64,000 bases of DNA from Sulfitobacter sp. LCG007. Its GTDB lineage: Bacteria > Pseudomonadota > Alphaproteobacteria > Rhodobacterales > Rhodobacteraceae. Below the pieces are notes generated by a model. That model was given only the letters and a program-made list of their open reading frames with translations, was not told the origin of the DNA and did not search any database. The stretch spans positions 868,001 through 932,000 of the forward strand of contig NZ_CP161805.1 in NCBI RefSeq assembly GCF_040801785.1. Reading direction: 5' to 3'. The position numbers and the translations under genes were made by a program. Shown piece after piece: positions 44,001 to 52,709 of this stretch. Position 1 is the first letter of the stretch. The number at the start of each line of letters is the position of its first letter.

Positions 44001-44429
44001 GCCCTTCGGGGCCGATCCGTAAGCATTGCCGTGCTTGAGCGCATCGCCGGAGCGGTCGACGCCGGGCCCTTTGCCGTACCACATGGAAAAGACGCCCTCG
44101 ACCTCGCAATGCGGGTCGAGGACAGCCTGCTGCGCGCCGAGCACGGCGGTCGCGCCGAGATCCTCGTTGACGGCCGGCAGGAACTTGATGCGCTCCTGCT
44201 GCAGCAGCTTGCCGTTGCGCCAGAGCTCCTGATCCACCCCGCCAAGCGGCGAGCCCCGATATCCCGAGACGAACCCGGCGGTGTTCAGCCCCGCCGCCCG
44301 GTCGCGCCGGGCCTGGTCGAGCAGGATGCGCACCAGCGCCTGCGTGCCGGTCATAAAGACGCGCCCTTCGGCCCTGGTGTAGCGGTCCGACAGGGCATAG
44401 GACGACGGCTTGCGGGCGTGCTGGGTCAT
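41013..44429 (-). CDS. Indolepyruvate ferredoxin oxidoreductase, fused alpha/beta type
   Basis: This TPP and Fe-S enzyme oxidatively decarboxylates aryl pyruvates (from aromatic amino acids) to acyl-CoA, reducing ferredoxin. The 1138-residue chain has an N-terminal pyrimidine-binding part (GFVSGYRGSPLGGVDQELW) and a TPP domain (CSGCPHNTSTRVPEGS, GIGCHVMASW, GGEGVPW). A Fe-S segment CEGCGDCSIASNC lies near residue 636, with further Cys, and a C-terminal gamma-type domain has TGVGGTGVITVG. ATG 44429 has GGGGAG about 7 nt upstream. The single-chain form is typical of aerobic proteobacteria. Confidence 0.93.
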   Translation of the reverse strand: MTQHARKPSSYALSDRYTRAEGRVFMTGTQALVRILLDQARRDRAAGLNTAGFVSGYRGSPLGGVDQELWRNGKLLQQERIKFLPAVNEDLGATAVLGAQQAVLDPHCEVEGVFSMWYGKGPGVDRSGDALKHGNAYGSAPKGGVLVVAGDDHGSVSSSMPHQSDVAFMAWFMPTLNPASVAEYQAFGEYGYALSRFSGTWVGFKAISETVESGMSVELSPDRVFTQPDITVPPGGLHVRVADLPSPEIETRIRHKLAAVQAFVEANPIDRAIYGITDATFGFVSTGKGHLDLMEALRLLGLDEARCRTLGIDIYKVGMVWPLAHNSALDFVTGKREVLVVEEKRGIIESQFKEQFYDWPGRKPERMVGKYDEAMNPLVPWTGELSPRLLLPIIAARLDAFFPEEGFPAKARALTETVPQLLSVKGATRTPYFCSGCPHNTSTRVPEGSIAASGIGCHVMASWMDRETVGYAQMGGEGVPWIAQSMFNGGKHIFQNLGEGTWYHSGVLAIRQAVAARTNITYKILYNDAVAMTGGQPVDGPVSAAAIAQSCRAEGIARIAVLSDDIGKFDRAEFPSGTSFDDRSRLDAIQRELREIPGVTALIYEQTCATEKRRRRKRGRMEDPKRFVMINELVCEGCGDCSIASNCLSVEPLPTEFGTKRKINQNSCNKDYACLDGFCPSFVTVEGATRRRKAGAGFDVAALTAALPDPELPTLEAPYDLLVTGVGGTGVITVGAVISMAAHLEGKGSSVLDFTGFAQKFGTVLGYVRLAERPELVHQVRIDEAQADAVIGCDAVVSSAPKASAHYRRGTRMVLNLAEMPTGDLVLNRDADLRIAERRAVIEGAVGAENLSSFDANAMAEALLGDSVYANMMMLGFAWQKGLVPVGLEALARAVELNGVTPERNMMAFSYGRVMAQAPEKLRTALPDAAVPDDTPEAVIERRAAFLTDYQDAAYAARYRDRLAAFHAALPGDAADALCAAAARSLFKLMAYKDEYEVARLHRLPGFAERIAENFEGDYRVHHHLAPPLLPARRDARGRPKKRQFGPWMNAAFGLLARMKSIRGRWYDPFAYHPDRRLERDLIGWYETILAELPARLGTLAPDAALRALSAPMDIRGYGPVKEKAAAEVKAEVAALLG

Positions 44430-44585
44430 GGCTGGCTCCCCGAGCGAGGTTGCGTTCGCCAAGTGTGCCAGAAAGCCCTGAAATCTTCAGTCAGAATTGC
44501 CTGTGGCGCTAGTTATGAAAGAAATTATTTCCAGATTATCGTTGAATCCGGAAAAATTACCCGAAACTCTCATTCGCTTGGTCTG

Positions 44586-45245
44586 TCAGCCCGCTGCTTC
44601 GGTCAGCCCGAGCCCGGAAACAGCGCGCAGTTCGTCGAGAATGCGCTCGACCCCTGTTCCATGGCGCAGCGCGGCGAAGACGAAGGGCCGACCGGCGCGC
44701 ATTTTCGTGGCGTCCCGTTCCATCACCTCGAGCGATGCGCCCACATGCGGGGCGAGGTCGGTCTTGTTGATGATCAGGATATCCGAGCGCGTGATGGCGG
44801 GCCCGCCCTTGCGCGGGATCTCTTCGCCTGCGGCGACATCGATCACGTAGATCGTCACGTCGGCGAGCTCGGGCGAGAAGGTGGCCGACAGATTGTCGCC
44901 GCCGCTTTCGATCAGGATCGCCTCGACCTCCGGATGGCGCCTGCGCATCTCGGCTACGGCGGCGAGGTTGATCGAGGCGTCCTCGCGGATCGCCGTATGC
45001 GGGCAGCCGCCGGTTTCGACTCCGATGATCCGGTCCTGCGGCAGGATCTGAAGTCGCATCAGCGCCTCGGCGTCTTCCTGCGTGTAGATGTCGTTGGTGA
45101 TGACGCCGATGGAATGGTCGCGCGACAGGGCCTTCGCAAGGGCCGCGGTGAGCGTGGTCTTGCCCGCACCGACCGGGCCGCCGATGCCGATGCGCAGAGG
45201 GCCGTGGGGGCTGGCGCCCGAGGGGGTGGACAGGGGAGAGGTCAT
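44586..45245 (-). CDS. ureG: Urease accessory GTPase UreG
   Basis: UreG is a SIMIBI GTPase that drives nickel delivery with UreD-UreF-UreE. The 219-residue protein has P-loop [39 protein letters not shown] (CPH nickel motif) and [15 protein letters not shown]. Its ATG overlaps the ureF stop by 4 nt. It is the last gene of the urease operon; a 156-nt AT-rich gap then precedes the oxidoreductase gene. Confidence 0.96.
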   Translation of the reverse strand: MTSPLSTPSGASPHGPLRIGIGGPVGAGKTTLTAALAKALSRDHSIGVITNDIYTQEDAEALMRLQILPQDRIIGVETGGCPHTAIREDASINLAAVAEMRRRHPEVEAILIESGGDNLSATFSPELADVTIYVIDVAAGEEIPRKGGPAITRSDILIINKTDLAPHVGASLEVMERDATKMRAGRPFVFAALRHGTGVERILDELRAVSGLGLTEAAG

Positions 45246-45889
45246 GTGCGGAATACCCTCGAATACATGGTTTCATGGTGCATCGCCGCGATGTCCGCAG
45301 CGAAGCAATGGGACGCAAGGTCGTCCGGATCGCTCGCGATTGCCTCTTGCGCGACCGCGCGGATCAACGGCGCAAGCCCTGCCAGAACCATCTGGCCTTC
45401 CGTCTGGCCGAGCGGGACGCGCCGGACGGCGGCCGAGACGAGGTTGGCCGCGAATGCGTGCAGATACATCCGCGCGGTAAGCCCCAGCGGCAGGTCGTGG
45501 AGCGCGGCGGCGTGGCCCACGGCGACCGGATAGGCGAACGGCTCGGTCTGCCTGCCCGTCATGGAATCGAGCGTTCGGGCGAAGGCCTCCCCCTGGGCCG
45601 TCGTTTCGAGCAGCCGCTCGGAGGAGGCGGCGAAGGCACGGGCGGCGGCGTCGATGCCTGGCAGACTGTCCGGCGTTGCGCGCCAGGCAGCGGCCAGAAG
45701 CACCACATCGGCGCGCCCGCTCCCGTGGGCGACAAGGGCCGACAGCCAGTCTCCGAGATCGGCGGCGTCAGCGATGCCCCTGGCCTCGATCACCTGTTCC
45801 AGCCCGTGCGAATAGGCGAAGGCCCCGACGGGAAAGCCGGGGGACAGCCATTGCTGCAGCGTGAGAACGCAATCCTCTTCAGTGCTCAT
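45242..45889 (-). CDS. ureF: Urease accessory protein UreF
   Basis: UreF bridges UreD-urease and UreG in the activation complex. The 215-residue helical protein has [23 protein letters not shown], the family hallmark, and C-terminal [23 protein letters not shown] 45889 lies 11 nt inside the end of ureE, so the two genes overlap. A longer upstream frame is His/Asp-coded antiphase of the ureE tail and is rejected. Confidence 0.95.
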   Translation of the reverse strand: MSTEEDCVLTLQQWLSPGFPVGAFAYSHGLEQVIEARGIADAADLGDWLSALVAHGSGRADVVLLAAAWRATPDSLPGIDAAARAFAASSERLLETTAQGEAFARTLDSMTGRQTEPFAYPVAVGHAAALHDLPLGLTARMYLHAFAANLVSAAVRRVPLGQTEGQMVLAGLAPLIRAVAQEAIASDPDDLASHCFAADIAAMHHETMYSRVFRT

Positions 45890-46424
45890 GACTGTGGAAA
45901 TGGTGATGGCCATGTTCGTGGTCGTGGTCGTGCTCGTGATCGGCGGAATGCGAATGGTCATGCCCATGCCCGTCCGGCCCATGTCGCGCGCTGTGATCAT
46001 GACCGTGGGTGCGCCCGTGCCCATAGGCGCCGCCTTCGGGCGTGAAGGGCTCCACGACCTCATGCACATGGGCGCCGAGCCGCGCGAGCATGTCGGCCAT
46101 CACGTGATCGCGCTGGATCAGCAGGCGCGCGGGTTCGATCTGGCAGGGGGTGTGGCGGTTTCCGATGTGCCACGCGATGCGGTGCAGGGCGTCGCCCGTG
46201 ATCTCGAGCAGCGGCTCCGGGGCGGCGCGGATGCCGATGAGGGTACCATCGGTGGCCTCGAGAGCATCCCCGTGGTTTAGCGACGTGGTCTGGGCCAAGT
46301 CCACCAGCAGCTTCGCCCCGCCATCCATGGTCAGCACCTTCCGGCGCAGGAACCGGGCGTCGTAGTCCAGGGTGACGGTTTCGGTGACTTCGTGAGAGTG
46401 AGTGATCTTGTGGGCGGTCAGCAT
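45879..46424 (-). CDS. ureE: Urease accessory nickel chaperone UreE with long His tail
   Basis: UreE stores and donates nickel for urease maturation. The 181-residue protein has the N-terminal peptide-binding domain and the metal-binding domain with AWHIGNRHTPCQIE and LLIQRDHVMADMLARLGAHV. A very His-rich C-terminal tail (about residues 136-181, GHGHDHSHSADHEHDHDHEH and onward) holds over 20 histidines and should bind several Ni(II). It starts 279 nt after ureC, an unusually wide gap for a urease operon. Confidence 0.96.
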   Translation of the reverse strand: MLTAHKITHSHEVTETVTLDYDARFLRRKVLTMDGGAKLLVDLAQTTSLNHGDALEATDGTLIGIRAAPEPLLEITGDALHRIAWHIGNRHTPCQIEPARLLIQRDHVMADMLARLGAHVHEVVEPFTPEGGAYGHGRTHGHDHSARHGPDGHGHDHSHSADHEHDHDHEHGHHHFHSHEH

Positions 46425-46703
46425 GGGCTCTCGCGGGAAGGGCGGTCCCCGGCCGCGGGTGGGGGCAGAAGCCCCCGCCCGTGGGGGCGGTCGGGGGTTG
46501 CCCGGCGTGCCGCCGGGCGCTGAGAGTCGAGCTTGGTCTGCAAAGAGTTCATGGGAATTGCGTTAAAGTATCTCGAGATACCCGTTTCTTCCAAATCTGC
46601 TCGACGGCCAATTCAAAGCTCGCTGGCAGAAGGATTGGTTTCGGCAATATTCGATCTTTCGAAGCGACATGACGCACTGCGTTCTCAGTATCCTTCGCGT
46701 CCC
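46425..46703. other. AT-richer ureC-ureE intergenic region with a 14-bp palindrome
   Basis: The 279-bp gap starts, on its ureE side, with G/C-rich hairpin sequence (GGGGGC-AGAA-GCCCCC) and then becomes clearly less GC-rich. GTATCTCGAGATAC (46568-46581) is a perfect palindrome. Short frames exist on both strands but lack ribosome binding sites or family resemblance. I see no gene. Confidence 0.6.
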
Positions 46704-48413
46704 TCAAAACAGGAAATACCGCTGCGCCATCGGCAGCACGTCGGCGGGCACGCAGGTCAAAAGCTCTCCGTCGGCGCGGACCTCGTAGGTCTCGGGGTTC
46801 ACCTCGATCTTCGGCAGCGCGTCGTTCAGGATCAGGTCGCGCTTGCCGATGCCGCGGGTCTTCGTGACCGCCACCACGTCCTTGGCAAGGCCGAGGCGCT
46901 TGCCGATGCCGTCCGCCTCGGCGGCAGCGGAGACGAAGGTAATGGCCGAGCGTTCGACGGAGCGACCGAATGCCCCGAACATCGGTCGCGTGTAGACCGG
47001 CTGAGGCGTCGGGATCGAGGCGTTGGGGTCGCCCATCTGGGCCATGACGATGGTTCCGCCGATCAGGGACATCTCGGGTTTCACACCGAAGAAGGCCGGG
47101 CTCCACAGCACGAGATCCGCGCGCTTGCCTTCCTCGACCGAGCCGATCTCGTGGCTCATCCCGTGGGCGATGGCGGGGTTGATCGTGTATTTGGCGATGT
47201 AGCGCCGGACCCGGAAGTTGTCGTTCTCGCCCGTCTCCTCGGCCAGCCGCCCGCGCTGCTTCTTCATCTTGTCGGCGGTCTGCCAGGTGCGGATCAGCAC
47301 CTCGCCCACGCGGCCCATGGCCTGGCTGTCGGAGGCGATGATCGAGAACGCCCCCATGTCGTGCAGGATGTCCTCTGCCGCGATGGTCTCGCGCCGGATG
47401 CGGCTTTCGGCGAAGGCCACGTCCTCGGGGATCGACTTGTCGAGGTGATGGCAGACCATCAACATGTCGAGATGTTCCTCGAGCGTGTTGACGGTGAAAG
47501 GCCGGGTCGGGTTGGTCGAGGACGGCAGCACGAATTCCTCGCCGCAGACCTTGATGATGTCCGGCGCATGACCGCCCCCCGCGCCCTCGGTGTGGAAGGC
47601 GTGGATCGTGCGGCCCTTCATGGCGGCCACCGTATGTTCGACGAAACCGGATTCGTTCAGCGTGTCGGTGTGGATCATCACCTGCACGTCCATGTCGTCG
47701 GCGACGCTCAGGCAGCAGTCGATGGCACCGGGCGTGGTGCCCCAGTCCTCGTGCAGCTTCAGCGCGCAGGCACCGCCGTGCACCATCTCGACCAGCGCAC
47801 CCGGAAGCGAGGCATTGCCCTTGCCGGAGATGCCGAAGTTCATCGGAAAGGCGTCGAGCGCCTGAAGCATCCGGCCGATATGCCAGGGCCCCGGCGTGCA
47901 GGTGGTGGCGAGCGTGCCATGCGCGGGTCCGGTGCCGCCGCCCAGCATCGTGGTGATGCCCGAATGCAGCGCGTCCTCGATCTGCTGGGGGGCGATGAAA
48001 TGGATGTGGCTGTCAAAGCCCCCTGCAGTCAGGATCTTGCCCTCGCCCGCGATCGCTTCGGTGCCGGGGCCGACGATGATGTCGACGCCGGGCTGCGTGT
48101 CGGGATTGCCCGCCTTGCCGATCTTGTGGATGCGCCCGCCGCGCAGACCCACGTCGGCCTTGTAGATCCCGCTGTGATCCACGATGAGCGCGTTGGTGAT
48201 GACGGTGTCCACGGCCCCGTCGGCGCGGCTGACCTGGCTCTGGCCCATGCCGTCGCGGATGACCTTGCCGCCGCCGAACTTCACCTCTTCGCCGTAGGTC
48301 GTCAGATCGCGCTCGACCTCGATGATCAGGTCGGTATCGGCCAGCCGGACCCGGTCGCCCGTGGTGGGGCCGAACATCGCGGCATAGTCGGCGCGGGAGA
48401 TCTGTGCGGGCAT
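46704..48413 (-). CDS. ureC: Urease subunit alpha (catalytic)
   Basis: UreC carries the bi-nickel site that hydrolyses urea. All 569 residues are typical. Nickel ligands are present: H136 and H138 in [10 protein letters not shown], carbamylated K219 in [11 protein letters not shown]248 in [10 protein letters not shown]274 in [11 protein letters not shown] and D362 in IASDSQAMG. The mobile flap has C321 and H322 in MVCHHLD. ATG 48413 starts [20 protein letters not shown]. It is separated from ureB by five non-urease genes. Confidence 0.97.
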   Translation of the reverse strand: MPAQISRADYAAMFGPTTGDRVRLADTDLIIEVERDLTTYGEEVKFGGGKVIRDGMGQSQVSRADGAVDTVITNALIVDHSGIYKADVGLRGGRIHKIGKAGNPDTQPGVDIIVGPGTEAIAGEGKILTAGGFDSHIHFIAPQQIEDALHSGITTMLGGGTGPAHGTLATTCTPGPWHIGRMLQALDAFPMNFGISGKGNASLPGALVEMVHGGACALKLHEDWGTTPGAIDCCLSVADDMDVQVMIHTDTLNESGFVEHTVAAMKGRTIHAFHTEGAGGGHAPDIIKVCGEEFVLPSSTNPTRPFTVNTLEEHLDMLMVCHHLDKSIPEDVAFAESRIRRETIAAEDILHDMGAFSIIASDSQAMGRVGEVLIRTWQTADKMKKQRGRLAEETGENDNFRVRRYIAKYTINPAIAHGMSHEIGSVEEGKRADLVLWSPAFFGVKPEMSLIGGTIVMAQMGDPNASIPTPQPVYTRPMFGAFGRSVERSAITFVSAAAEADGIGKRLGLAKDVVAVTKTRGIGKRDLILNDALPKIEVNPETYEVRADGELLTCVPADVLPMAQRYFLF

Positions 48414-48426
48414 GCGTCCTGATCCT

Positions 48427-48864
48427 TCAGAGAATGTCGTTCACGTAAAGCCAGAAGGCGAGGGCCGAAAGGCATGCGAACAGCCAGTAGGCCCCCGATG
48501 TCGCCTCGATCGCGCGCCGCAGAATGCCGCCCTCGTTGGCATTGCGGTTGAAGCCGAGGGCAAGGTTCGAGAGCACTTCGTTCTCGAGGCGCGTCAGGTG
48601 ATTGAGTGAGCTGACAATGACGAGGTAAAGCGTCAGGCAGCGCAGACCGGCCAGCGACAGGACGATGAACGGTATCGCGCTGATGAAGATCTGCGCGCGC
48701 TCGAGCCCCTCGCTGATGCCGCTGACCGAGAACGACGCGACGGCGGCGGCTCCGGCGACGGCCAGCCTTTCCGTCGAGGTGATCTCGCCGATGTACTGGC
48801 GCATCGTCTGGCCCAGCTCGCGATACTCGGCGAGGGCGAAATCACGGTCGAATTGCCCTGTCAT
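48427..48864 (-). CDS. Small membrane protein in urease operon, 145 aa
   Basis: The product has a soluble N-terminus ([20 protein letters not shown]), two central hydrophobic segments ([20 protein letters not shown] and [20 protein letters not shown]) and a C-terminal one ([19 protein letters not shown]). The start ATG 48864 overlaps the upstream gene's stop (ATGA), and ureC follows 13 nt after the stop. I do not recognise the family. Co-transcription with urease is certain from spacing; a function in urease or nickel biology is not. Confidence 0.75.
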   Translation of the reverse strand: MTGQFDRDFALAEYRELGQTMRQYIGEITSTERLAVAGAAAVASFSVSGISEGLERAQIFISAIPFIVLSLAGLRCLTLYLVIVSSLNHLTRLENEVLSNLALGFNRNANEGGILRRAIEATSGAYWLFACLSALAFWLYVNDIL

Positions 48865-49181
48865 GCCGTTCGGGGTCCTCGCTTGGCAAGGCGGCGGCTG
48901 TTGCTGCGGGTCTTCTGGCGCAGGGGGCGGATGGCGCTGGTCAGCACCACGTCGAGCGGCTTGCCCTGCATCGCGGCGAAGCTCGCGTTCAGGGCGGCCT
49001 GGGTAATCGCGCCCGCCTTCTCGCTGACCATGCGCCTGTTTTCGTAAGGGGTGACGTTCCAGAGGCCGGCGAAGCCCCAGAGGCGCATGGCGATGACCGC
49101 CTGGGTCTCTGCGGCGAGCATGCCGACCTGCCAGGCGGCCTGAAACATGTCGGAGGGGCTGGGGGTGGGGAAGCGGGCCAT
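48861..49181 (-). CDS. Small helical protein, 106 aa (phasin-like)
   Basis: The helical product has MFQAAWQVGMLAAETQAVIA, RLWGFAGLWNVTPYENRRMV and a very basic C-terminus ([19 protein letters not shown]). Relatives in Rhodobacterales are, as I recall, variously labelled hypothetical, phasin-like or even 'antifreeze protein'; none of these names is supported by the sequence. It lies 3 nt after the CMD-family gene and overlaps the next gene by 4 nt. Cytoplasmic; role unknown. Confidence 0.7.
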   Translation of the reverse strand: MARFPTPSPSDMFQAAWQVGMLAAETQAVIAMRLWGFAGLWNVTPYENRRMVSEKAGAITQAALNASFAAMQGKPLDVVLTSAIRPLRQKTRSNSRRLAKRGPRTA

Positions 49182-49184
49182 GGG

Positions 49185-49583
49185 CTATCCTTGGGGAATG
49201 AAATCGCGATCGACGGGAACTTGCAGCGCTGTAGCTAGCGCGTTCGTCTGGCTCGCCATCGCGATCACCGAAAGAAGTTCTCCATGTTGTGCCGGGGTCA
49301 TTCCCCTGGCCCGGGCGGCAGCGGTGTGCGAGCTGACGCAATAGCCGCAACCGTTCGTCACCGAGACCGCGATGTAAATCATTTCCTTGGTCAGAGGGTC
49401 GATGTCGCCGGGTCCCATGACCTGCTTGAGCCGCGCCCATGTTGCGGCGAGAAGATCGGGGTCATTGGCGAGAAAGCGCCAGAAATTATTGATGAAATCG
49501 GTCCCGCGCATGGCGCGTATGTCATCGAAGACAGCCCTCACCTCGGGCGATGCGACCTCATCACTCACGGCCGTTACGGTCAA
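49185..49583 (-). CDS. Carboxymuconolactone decarboxylase (AhpD-like) family protein
   Basis: The 132-residue product has the CMD/AhpD core with redox motif GCGYCVSSHTAAA (C79, C82, H86) preceded by LTKEMIYIAVSVTN. The CxxCxxxH arrangement fits thiol-dependent peroxidase-type members rather than a true decarboxylase. TTG 49583 is taken as start because it overlaps the upstream stop (TTGA) and has GGGGGA 7 nt upstream; GTG 49568 lacks a site. It is inside the urease operon, with no clear link to urea use. Confidence 0.85.
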   Translation of the reverse strand: MTVTAVSDEVASPEVRAVFDDIRAMRGTDFINNFWRFLANDPDLLAATWARLKQVMGPGDIDPLTKEMIYIAVSVTNGCGYCVSSHTAAARARGMTPAQHGELLSVIAMASQTNALATALQVPVDRDFIPQG

Positions 49584-49951
49584 TTGACCATCCCCCGCAG
49601 GTCCTCGTTGCGCCGGTCCGTCAGGCGCTTCATGCAGTTGGAATAGACCATCGGCGCGATCGAGCCGCCTCCGAAAACCGCCTGCTCGAAGCCGCAGGCC
49701 GCATCGCGGTAGCTCAGCCAGGCGCGCTGGGAATCGAGAAGCTGTGCGCCAAGCCCCATCTGGTCGGCCAAGGGCTTCGCGCGCGCCCAGAGCTGGTTGA
49801 GCGTCGCGTCGCTTTGCTGCCAAGCGATCTGGGCGCAGGCGTTCATGTCGATCTGCGTGACCGGATTGGCGCAGTCCTGCGCGCTCAGGCTGGCGGGCAG
49901 GAGAGCGGCCGCAAGGGCCGCAACACGGATATGGGGCCCGCGCAAATGCAT
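49580..49951 (-). CDS. LprI-type (DUF1311) periplasmic protein
   Basis: The 123-residue product has a signal peptide (VAALAAALLPASLSA before QDCANP) and the DUF1311 pattern: DCANPVTQIDMNACA, LLDSQRAWLSYRDAACGFE and YSNCMKRLTDRRNEDL. Four Cys in pairs suggest disulfides. Some family members inhibit lysozyme (LprI); others are uncharacterised. Its ATG shares a base with the cyclase stop (TGATG). Confidence 0.85.
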   Translation of the reverse strand: MHLRGPHIRVAALAAALLPASLSAQDCANPVTQIDMNACAQIAWQQSDATLNQLWARAKPLADQMGLGAQLLDSQRAWLSYRDAACGFEQAVFGGGSIAPMVYSNCMKRLTDRRNEDLRGMVN

Positions 49952-50769
49952 CAGGCCATCGCGAAGATGCGGGCGGGACCGCCGGTCCCCCCGGCATGGT
50001 TCGGTGCGCCGACGACAAGCGTCGCCCCGGCCTCGGGCACCTCGGCGAGGTTCTTGATGTTCTCGATCCCGTAACGCCCCGACGGCAGCCAGGCGTAATG
50101 AGTCGCGAAATCGGCCGACTGCCCGAAGTCGAGCGACAGGGTGTCCACGGCGATGGAACTGGCGGTGGTCTCTTCCAGCAGCATCGTCGTGGCCTCGATG
50201 TGAAACCCCGGAAAATGCATGCCCTTGTCGTCGCGCCCGACGTAGCTGTCGGTCTCCACCTTCTTTTCCCAACCGGAATGCATCGCCACGCAGGCCTTGT
50301 CCGGAATCGGCCCGTTCGCGTCGATCCAGGCCTTGATGTCGTCGGGCGTCACCTGCGCGTCGGGGTCCGAGGCCGCGCGTTCGTGAATGTGGATGACGCA
50401 GAGCGGCACCACTAGGTTGGCGACCTCGATCTCGTCGACGCTTGCCCCGTCCGCCGAGAAATGCAGCGGCGCGTCGATATGAGTGGCGGTGTGTTCGTTG
50501 ATGGTGAGGTCGTAGAGATTGAAGCCGTCCTTGTCGAAGAAGAACTGCTGCTCCATCGAGATGCCCGGCTCACCGAAGAAGGTCGGGAAGCGGGGCGACA
50601 GCTTGTGCGTCATGTCGACGATCCTGGAATGGCCCTGGGCCAGAGCCGGCGGGGCGGCGACAATTCCGCCGATCGTGGCGGCGGCCCCCACGGCGGCCGA
50701 AGCCCGGAAGAAGTCGCGCCGGGACAGCATCCTGTCCTTTACCGCATTCATCACGCACACGTCGCACAT
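49951..50769 (-). CDS. Cyclase family protein (metal-dependent hydrolase), Tat-exported
   Basis: The 272-residue product belongs to the cyclase/KynB-like amidohydrolase family, with metal-binding HTATHIDAPLHF and MHSGWEKKVETDSY. The N-terminus MLSRRDFFRASAAVGAAATI is a twin-arginine signal, so the enzyme should act in the periplasm with its metal loaded beforehand. Relatives hydrolyse cyclic amides such as isatin or N-formylkynurenine; the substrate here is unknown. It follows ureB by 25 nt. A cyclic-amide hydrolase could feed urea or ammonia, but that is speculation. Confidence 0.88.
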   Translation of the reverse strand: MCDVCVMNAVKDRMLSRRDFFRASAAVGAAATIGGIVAAPPALAQGHSRIVDMTHKLSPRFPTFFGEPGISMEQQFFFDKDGFNLYDLTINEHTATHIDAPLHFSADGASVDEIEVANLVVPLCVIHIHERAASDPDAQVTPDDIKAWIDANGPIPDKACVAMHSGWEKKVETDSYVGRDDKGMHFPGFHIEATTMLLEETTASSIAVDTLSLDFGQSADFATHYAWLPSGRYGIENIKNLAEVPEAGATLVVGAPNHAGGTGGPARIFAMA

Positions 50770-50794
50770 TCTCTCTCTCCCTTGGATGACGCGG

Positions 50795-51100
50795 TCAGAG
50801 CTCTCCCATGACCGCCTGATTGAAACCGTAGACGCGGCGCTTGCCGCCGTAGGGTATCAGGCGCACCTCGCGGCGCTGGCCGGGTTCGAACCGCACCGCG
50901 GTACCGGCTGCGATGTCGAGCCTGCGGCCGCGCGCGGCCTCCCGGTCGAAGTCGAGGGCGGGGTTCGCTTCACCGAAATGGTAGTGCGAACCGACCTGCA
51001 CGGGACGGTCGCCGGTATTCGCGACCATCAGGGTGATCGCTTCCGCGCCCTCGTTCAGGGTGATGTCGCCCTCGGCGACCATGATCTCTCCGGGGATCAT
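50795..51100 (-). CDS. ureB: Urease subunit beta
   Basis: This is a structural urease subunit. The 101-residue product starts [20 protein letters not shown] and has [20 protein letters not shown] and [16 protein letters not shown], all standard. ATG 51100 overlaps the stop of the small His-rich gene upstream (ATGA). The gene order ureA-orf57-ureB places one extra gene between gamma and beta. Confidence 0.96.
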   Translation of the reverse strand: MIPGEIMVAEGDITLNEGAEAITLMVANTGDRPVQVGSHYHFGEANPALDFDREAARGRRLDIAAGTAVRFEPGQRREVRLIPYGGKRRVYGFNQAVMGEL

Positions 51101-51270
51101 TTTCGCCGGCCCATGAGGAAGGCACCAAAGGCAGCGCCGATCAGTCCCGCACCCACCAGCCACCAGGCCGGGCTGTCGGCGTGGGGGTGCAGATGCATAT
51201 GGCTGCCCTCATGGGCGAATGCGGGGGCGGCGACGAAGATCGTGGCGAGGAAGGCGGAAGGTCGGATCAA
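51097..51270 (-). CDS. 57-residue His-rich signal/membrane protein between ureA and ureB
   Basis: TTG 51270 (AGGAG 9 nt upstream) opens a 57-codon frame whose stop overlaps the ureB start (ATGA). The product has a signal-like N-terminus ([18 protein letters not shown]), a His-rich segment [11 protein letters not shown] (residues 20-30), a membrane helix ([19 protein letters not shown]) and a GRRK end. Processing after AFA would expose the histidine at the mature N-terminus outside the membrane. Metal (nickel) handling is a reasonable inference from five His in eleven residues and the urease context. I do not know a named family. Confidence 0.72.
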   Translation of the reverse strand: MIRPSAFLATIFVAAPAFAHEGSHMHLHPHADSPAWWLVGAGLIGAAFGAFLMGRRK

Positions 51271-51294
51271 GGTCTGGGGCTCCTGTGACTTGGG

Positions 51295-51597
51295 TCAGCG
51301 GATGGGGTTGTGGACGGTCACAAGCTTGGTGCCGTCTGGAAAGGTGGCCTCGACCTGGACGTCGTGGATCATCTCGGGCACGCCCGCCATGCACTGGTCG
51401 CGCGTCACCACGCGCGCTCCGGCATCCATCATCTCGGCGACCGAGCGCCCGTCGCGGGCCCCTTCCACCACCGCGTCGGTAATCAGCGCGATGGCCTCGG
51501 GATGGTTCAGCTTGACGCCCCGTGCAAGGCGTCGGCGGGCCACTTCGGCGGCCATCGAGATCAGGAGCTTGTCCTTTTCGCGGGGGGTGAGCTGCAT
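51295..51597 (-). CDS. ureA: Urease subunit gamma
   Basis: This is the smallest structural urease subunit, 100 residues, standard length. It starts [20 protein letters not shown] and has [20 protein letters not shown] and [20 protein letters not shown]. It lies 5 nt after ureD and 24 nt before the His-rich small gene. Confidence 0.97.
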   Translation of the reverse strand: MQLTPREKDKLLISMAAEVARRRLARGVKLNHPEAIALITDAVVEGARDGRSVAEMMDAGARVVTRDQCMAGVPEMIHDVQVEATFPDGTKLVTVHNPIR

Positions 51598-51602
51598 GCG
51601 GT

Positions 51603-52418
51603 CTATAGTCTCCAGCTTGTGGGAAGTCCCTGTCCGGTCAGGCGGTCCAGCACCGGCAGCAGCGACTGGCGCAACCCGAAGCCGTCGCGCGCCAGCAAGC
51701 GCATGTGCAGGACCGTCTCGGACAGCAGCGTGGCACCCCCGTTGCCCGCGATCAATCCCCGGATCGCATCCAGATGGGCCGTGGCGTCGGGCGCGCAGAG
51801 AAGCAGGCTCGCCATCGCGCGCGCGCCGCCGCCGATGGCCGGACGGTCAAGCTGCGCGGCGACATCGCCGTGCAGGTGCAGCCCGTCGCGGAAGATCGGG
51901 CGCCCGGCGCGCCGCACCTCGACCCGGTCATCGAAGCGGATCGCGTGCAGATCCTCGCCCATGGCGGCGCGCCCGAAGATCAGCGGCTCGACCATCAGCT
52001 GGCGCGCGTCGGGGGCAAGCTCGATTGCGAGCGACCGGCGCAGCGCGGCGCCCTCGAAGAGGATTGTCTCCTGCGGCAACCAGTTCAGTCTTGCCCCGGC
52101 ACCGGCTTCGAGCCGTGTTGTCACGCGCCCGGTCTGGCCGTTCTGCGCGCGATAGATGCGCTCGGCGGCTTGCGTGGTCAGGGTCAGGTCGGTGCCGTCC
52201 CCGGCGCGGGCGGCGATCTCGAAGCGGTCTCCGCCCGTGATCCCGCCCGCGGTGTTCACGACGATGGCGGTGAGCCCCGATGGGGCGCGGGGAAACAGCA
52301 GCTTCAGCGCCCCGGACTGGTGCAGCGTGTCGATATGGCTTCCCCCGTCGCGCGCCTTGGCGGAAAGGCGCGCCTGGCCGATGGCGCGCGGCTGGTCCAG
52401 TGGTGTGGCGGGCGTCAT
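51603..52418 (-). CDS. ureD: Urease accessory protein UreD
   Basis: UreD is the scaffold that binds apo-urease and recruits UreF-UreG. The 271-residue protein has [33 protein letters not shown] and [18 protein letters not shown], all family marks. ATG 52418 ([15 protein letters not shown]) is used; the upstream Shine-Dalgarno is weak and a longer Arg-rich extension is implausible. It is the first gene of the urease operon and diverges from the choline transporter across 291 bp. Confidence 0.94.
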   Translation of the reverse strand: MTPATPLDQPRAIGQARLSAKARDGGSHIDTLHQSGALKLLFPRAPSGLTAIVVNTAGGITGGDRFEIAARAGDGTDLTLTTQAAERIYRAQNGQTGRVTTRLEAGAGARLNWLPQETILFEGAALRRSLAIELAPDARQLMVEPLIFGRAAMGEDLHAIRFDDRVEVRRAGRPIFRDGLHLHGDVAAQLDRPAIGGGARAMASLLLCAPDATAHLDAIRGLIAGNGGATLLSETVLHMRLLARDGFGLRQSLLPVLDRLTGQGLPTSWRL

Positions 52419-52709
52419 CAGCAATCGAAGGGTCTCGGGCTGTGGGGTTGCGGTGCCGACACTATCACACGCAGCCGCGCGACATTGCCAGCATGTGCGG
52501 CGAGGCTGCCGCCGCCGAGAGTGGGAAACGCCCGATTCTTGTGCGCCACGGGATCGGTCCCGGCTGCGGCGCAACCTCAGGGAGAGGGCAGCTGCGGGGA
52601 CCCGGCAGCCTTCGCGGACCGGGCGGAATTCGCGATTGCAAATACCGGACCGGAAACGCTTTATTGTGCGGTATCAAGAATGGACGTCGATAAACAGGGG
52701 AACCCAGCC

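Noticed and set aside
46560-46670. 36-codon minus-strand frame in the ureC-ureE gap starting at 46670
   Set aside because: No ribosome binding site, no recognisable composition, and it runs across the 14-bp palindrome.
46533-48422. 629-codon open frame on the plus strand opposite ureC
   Set aside because: Antisense shadow of UreC, whose nickel ligands are all in place. The translated text is His/Arg/Asp-rich noise.
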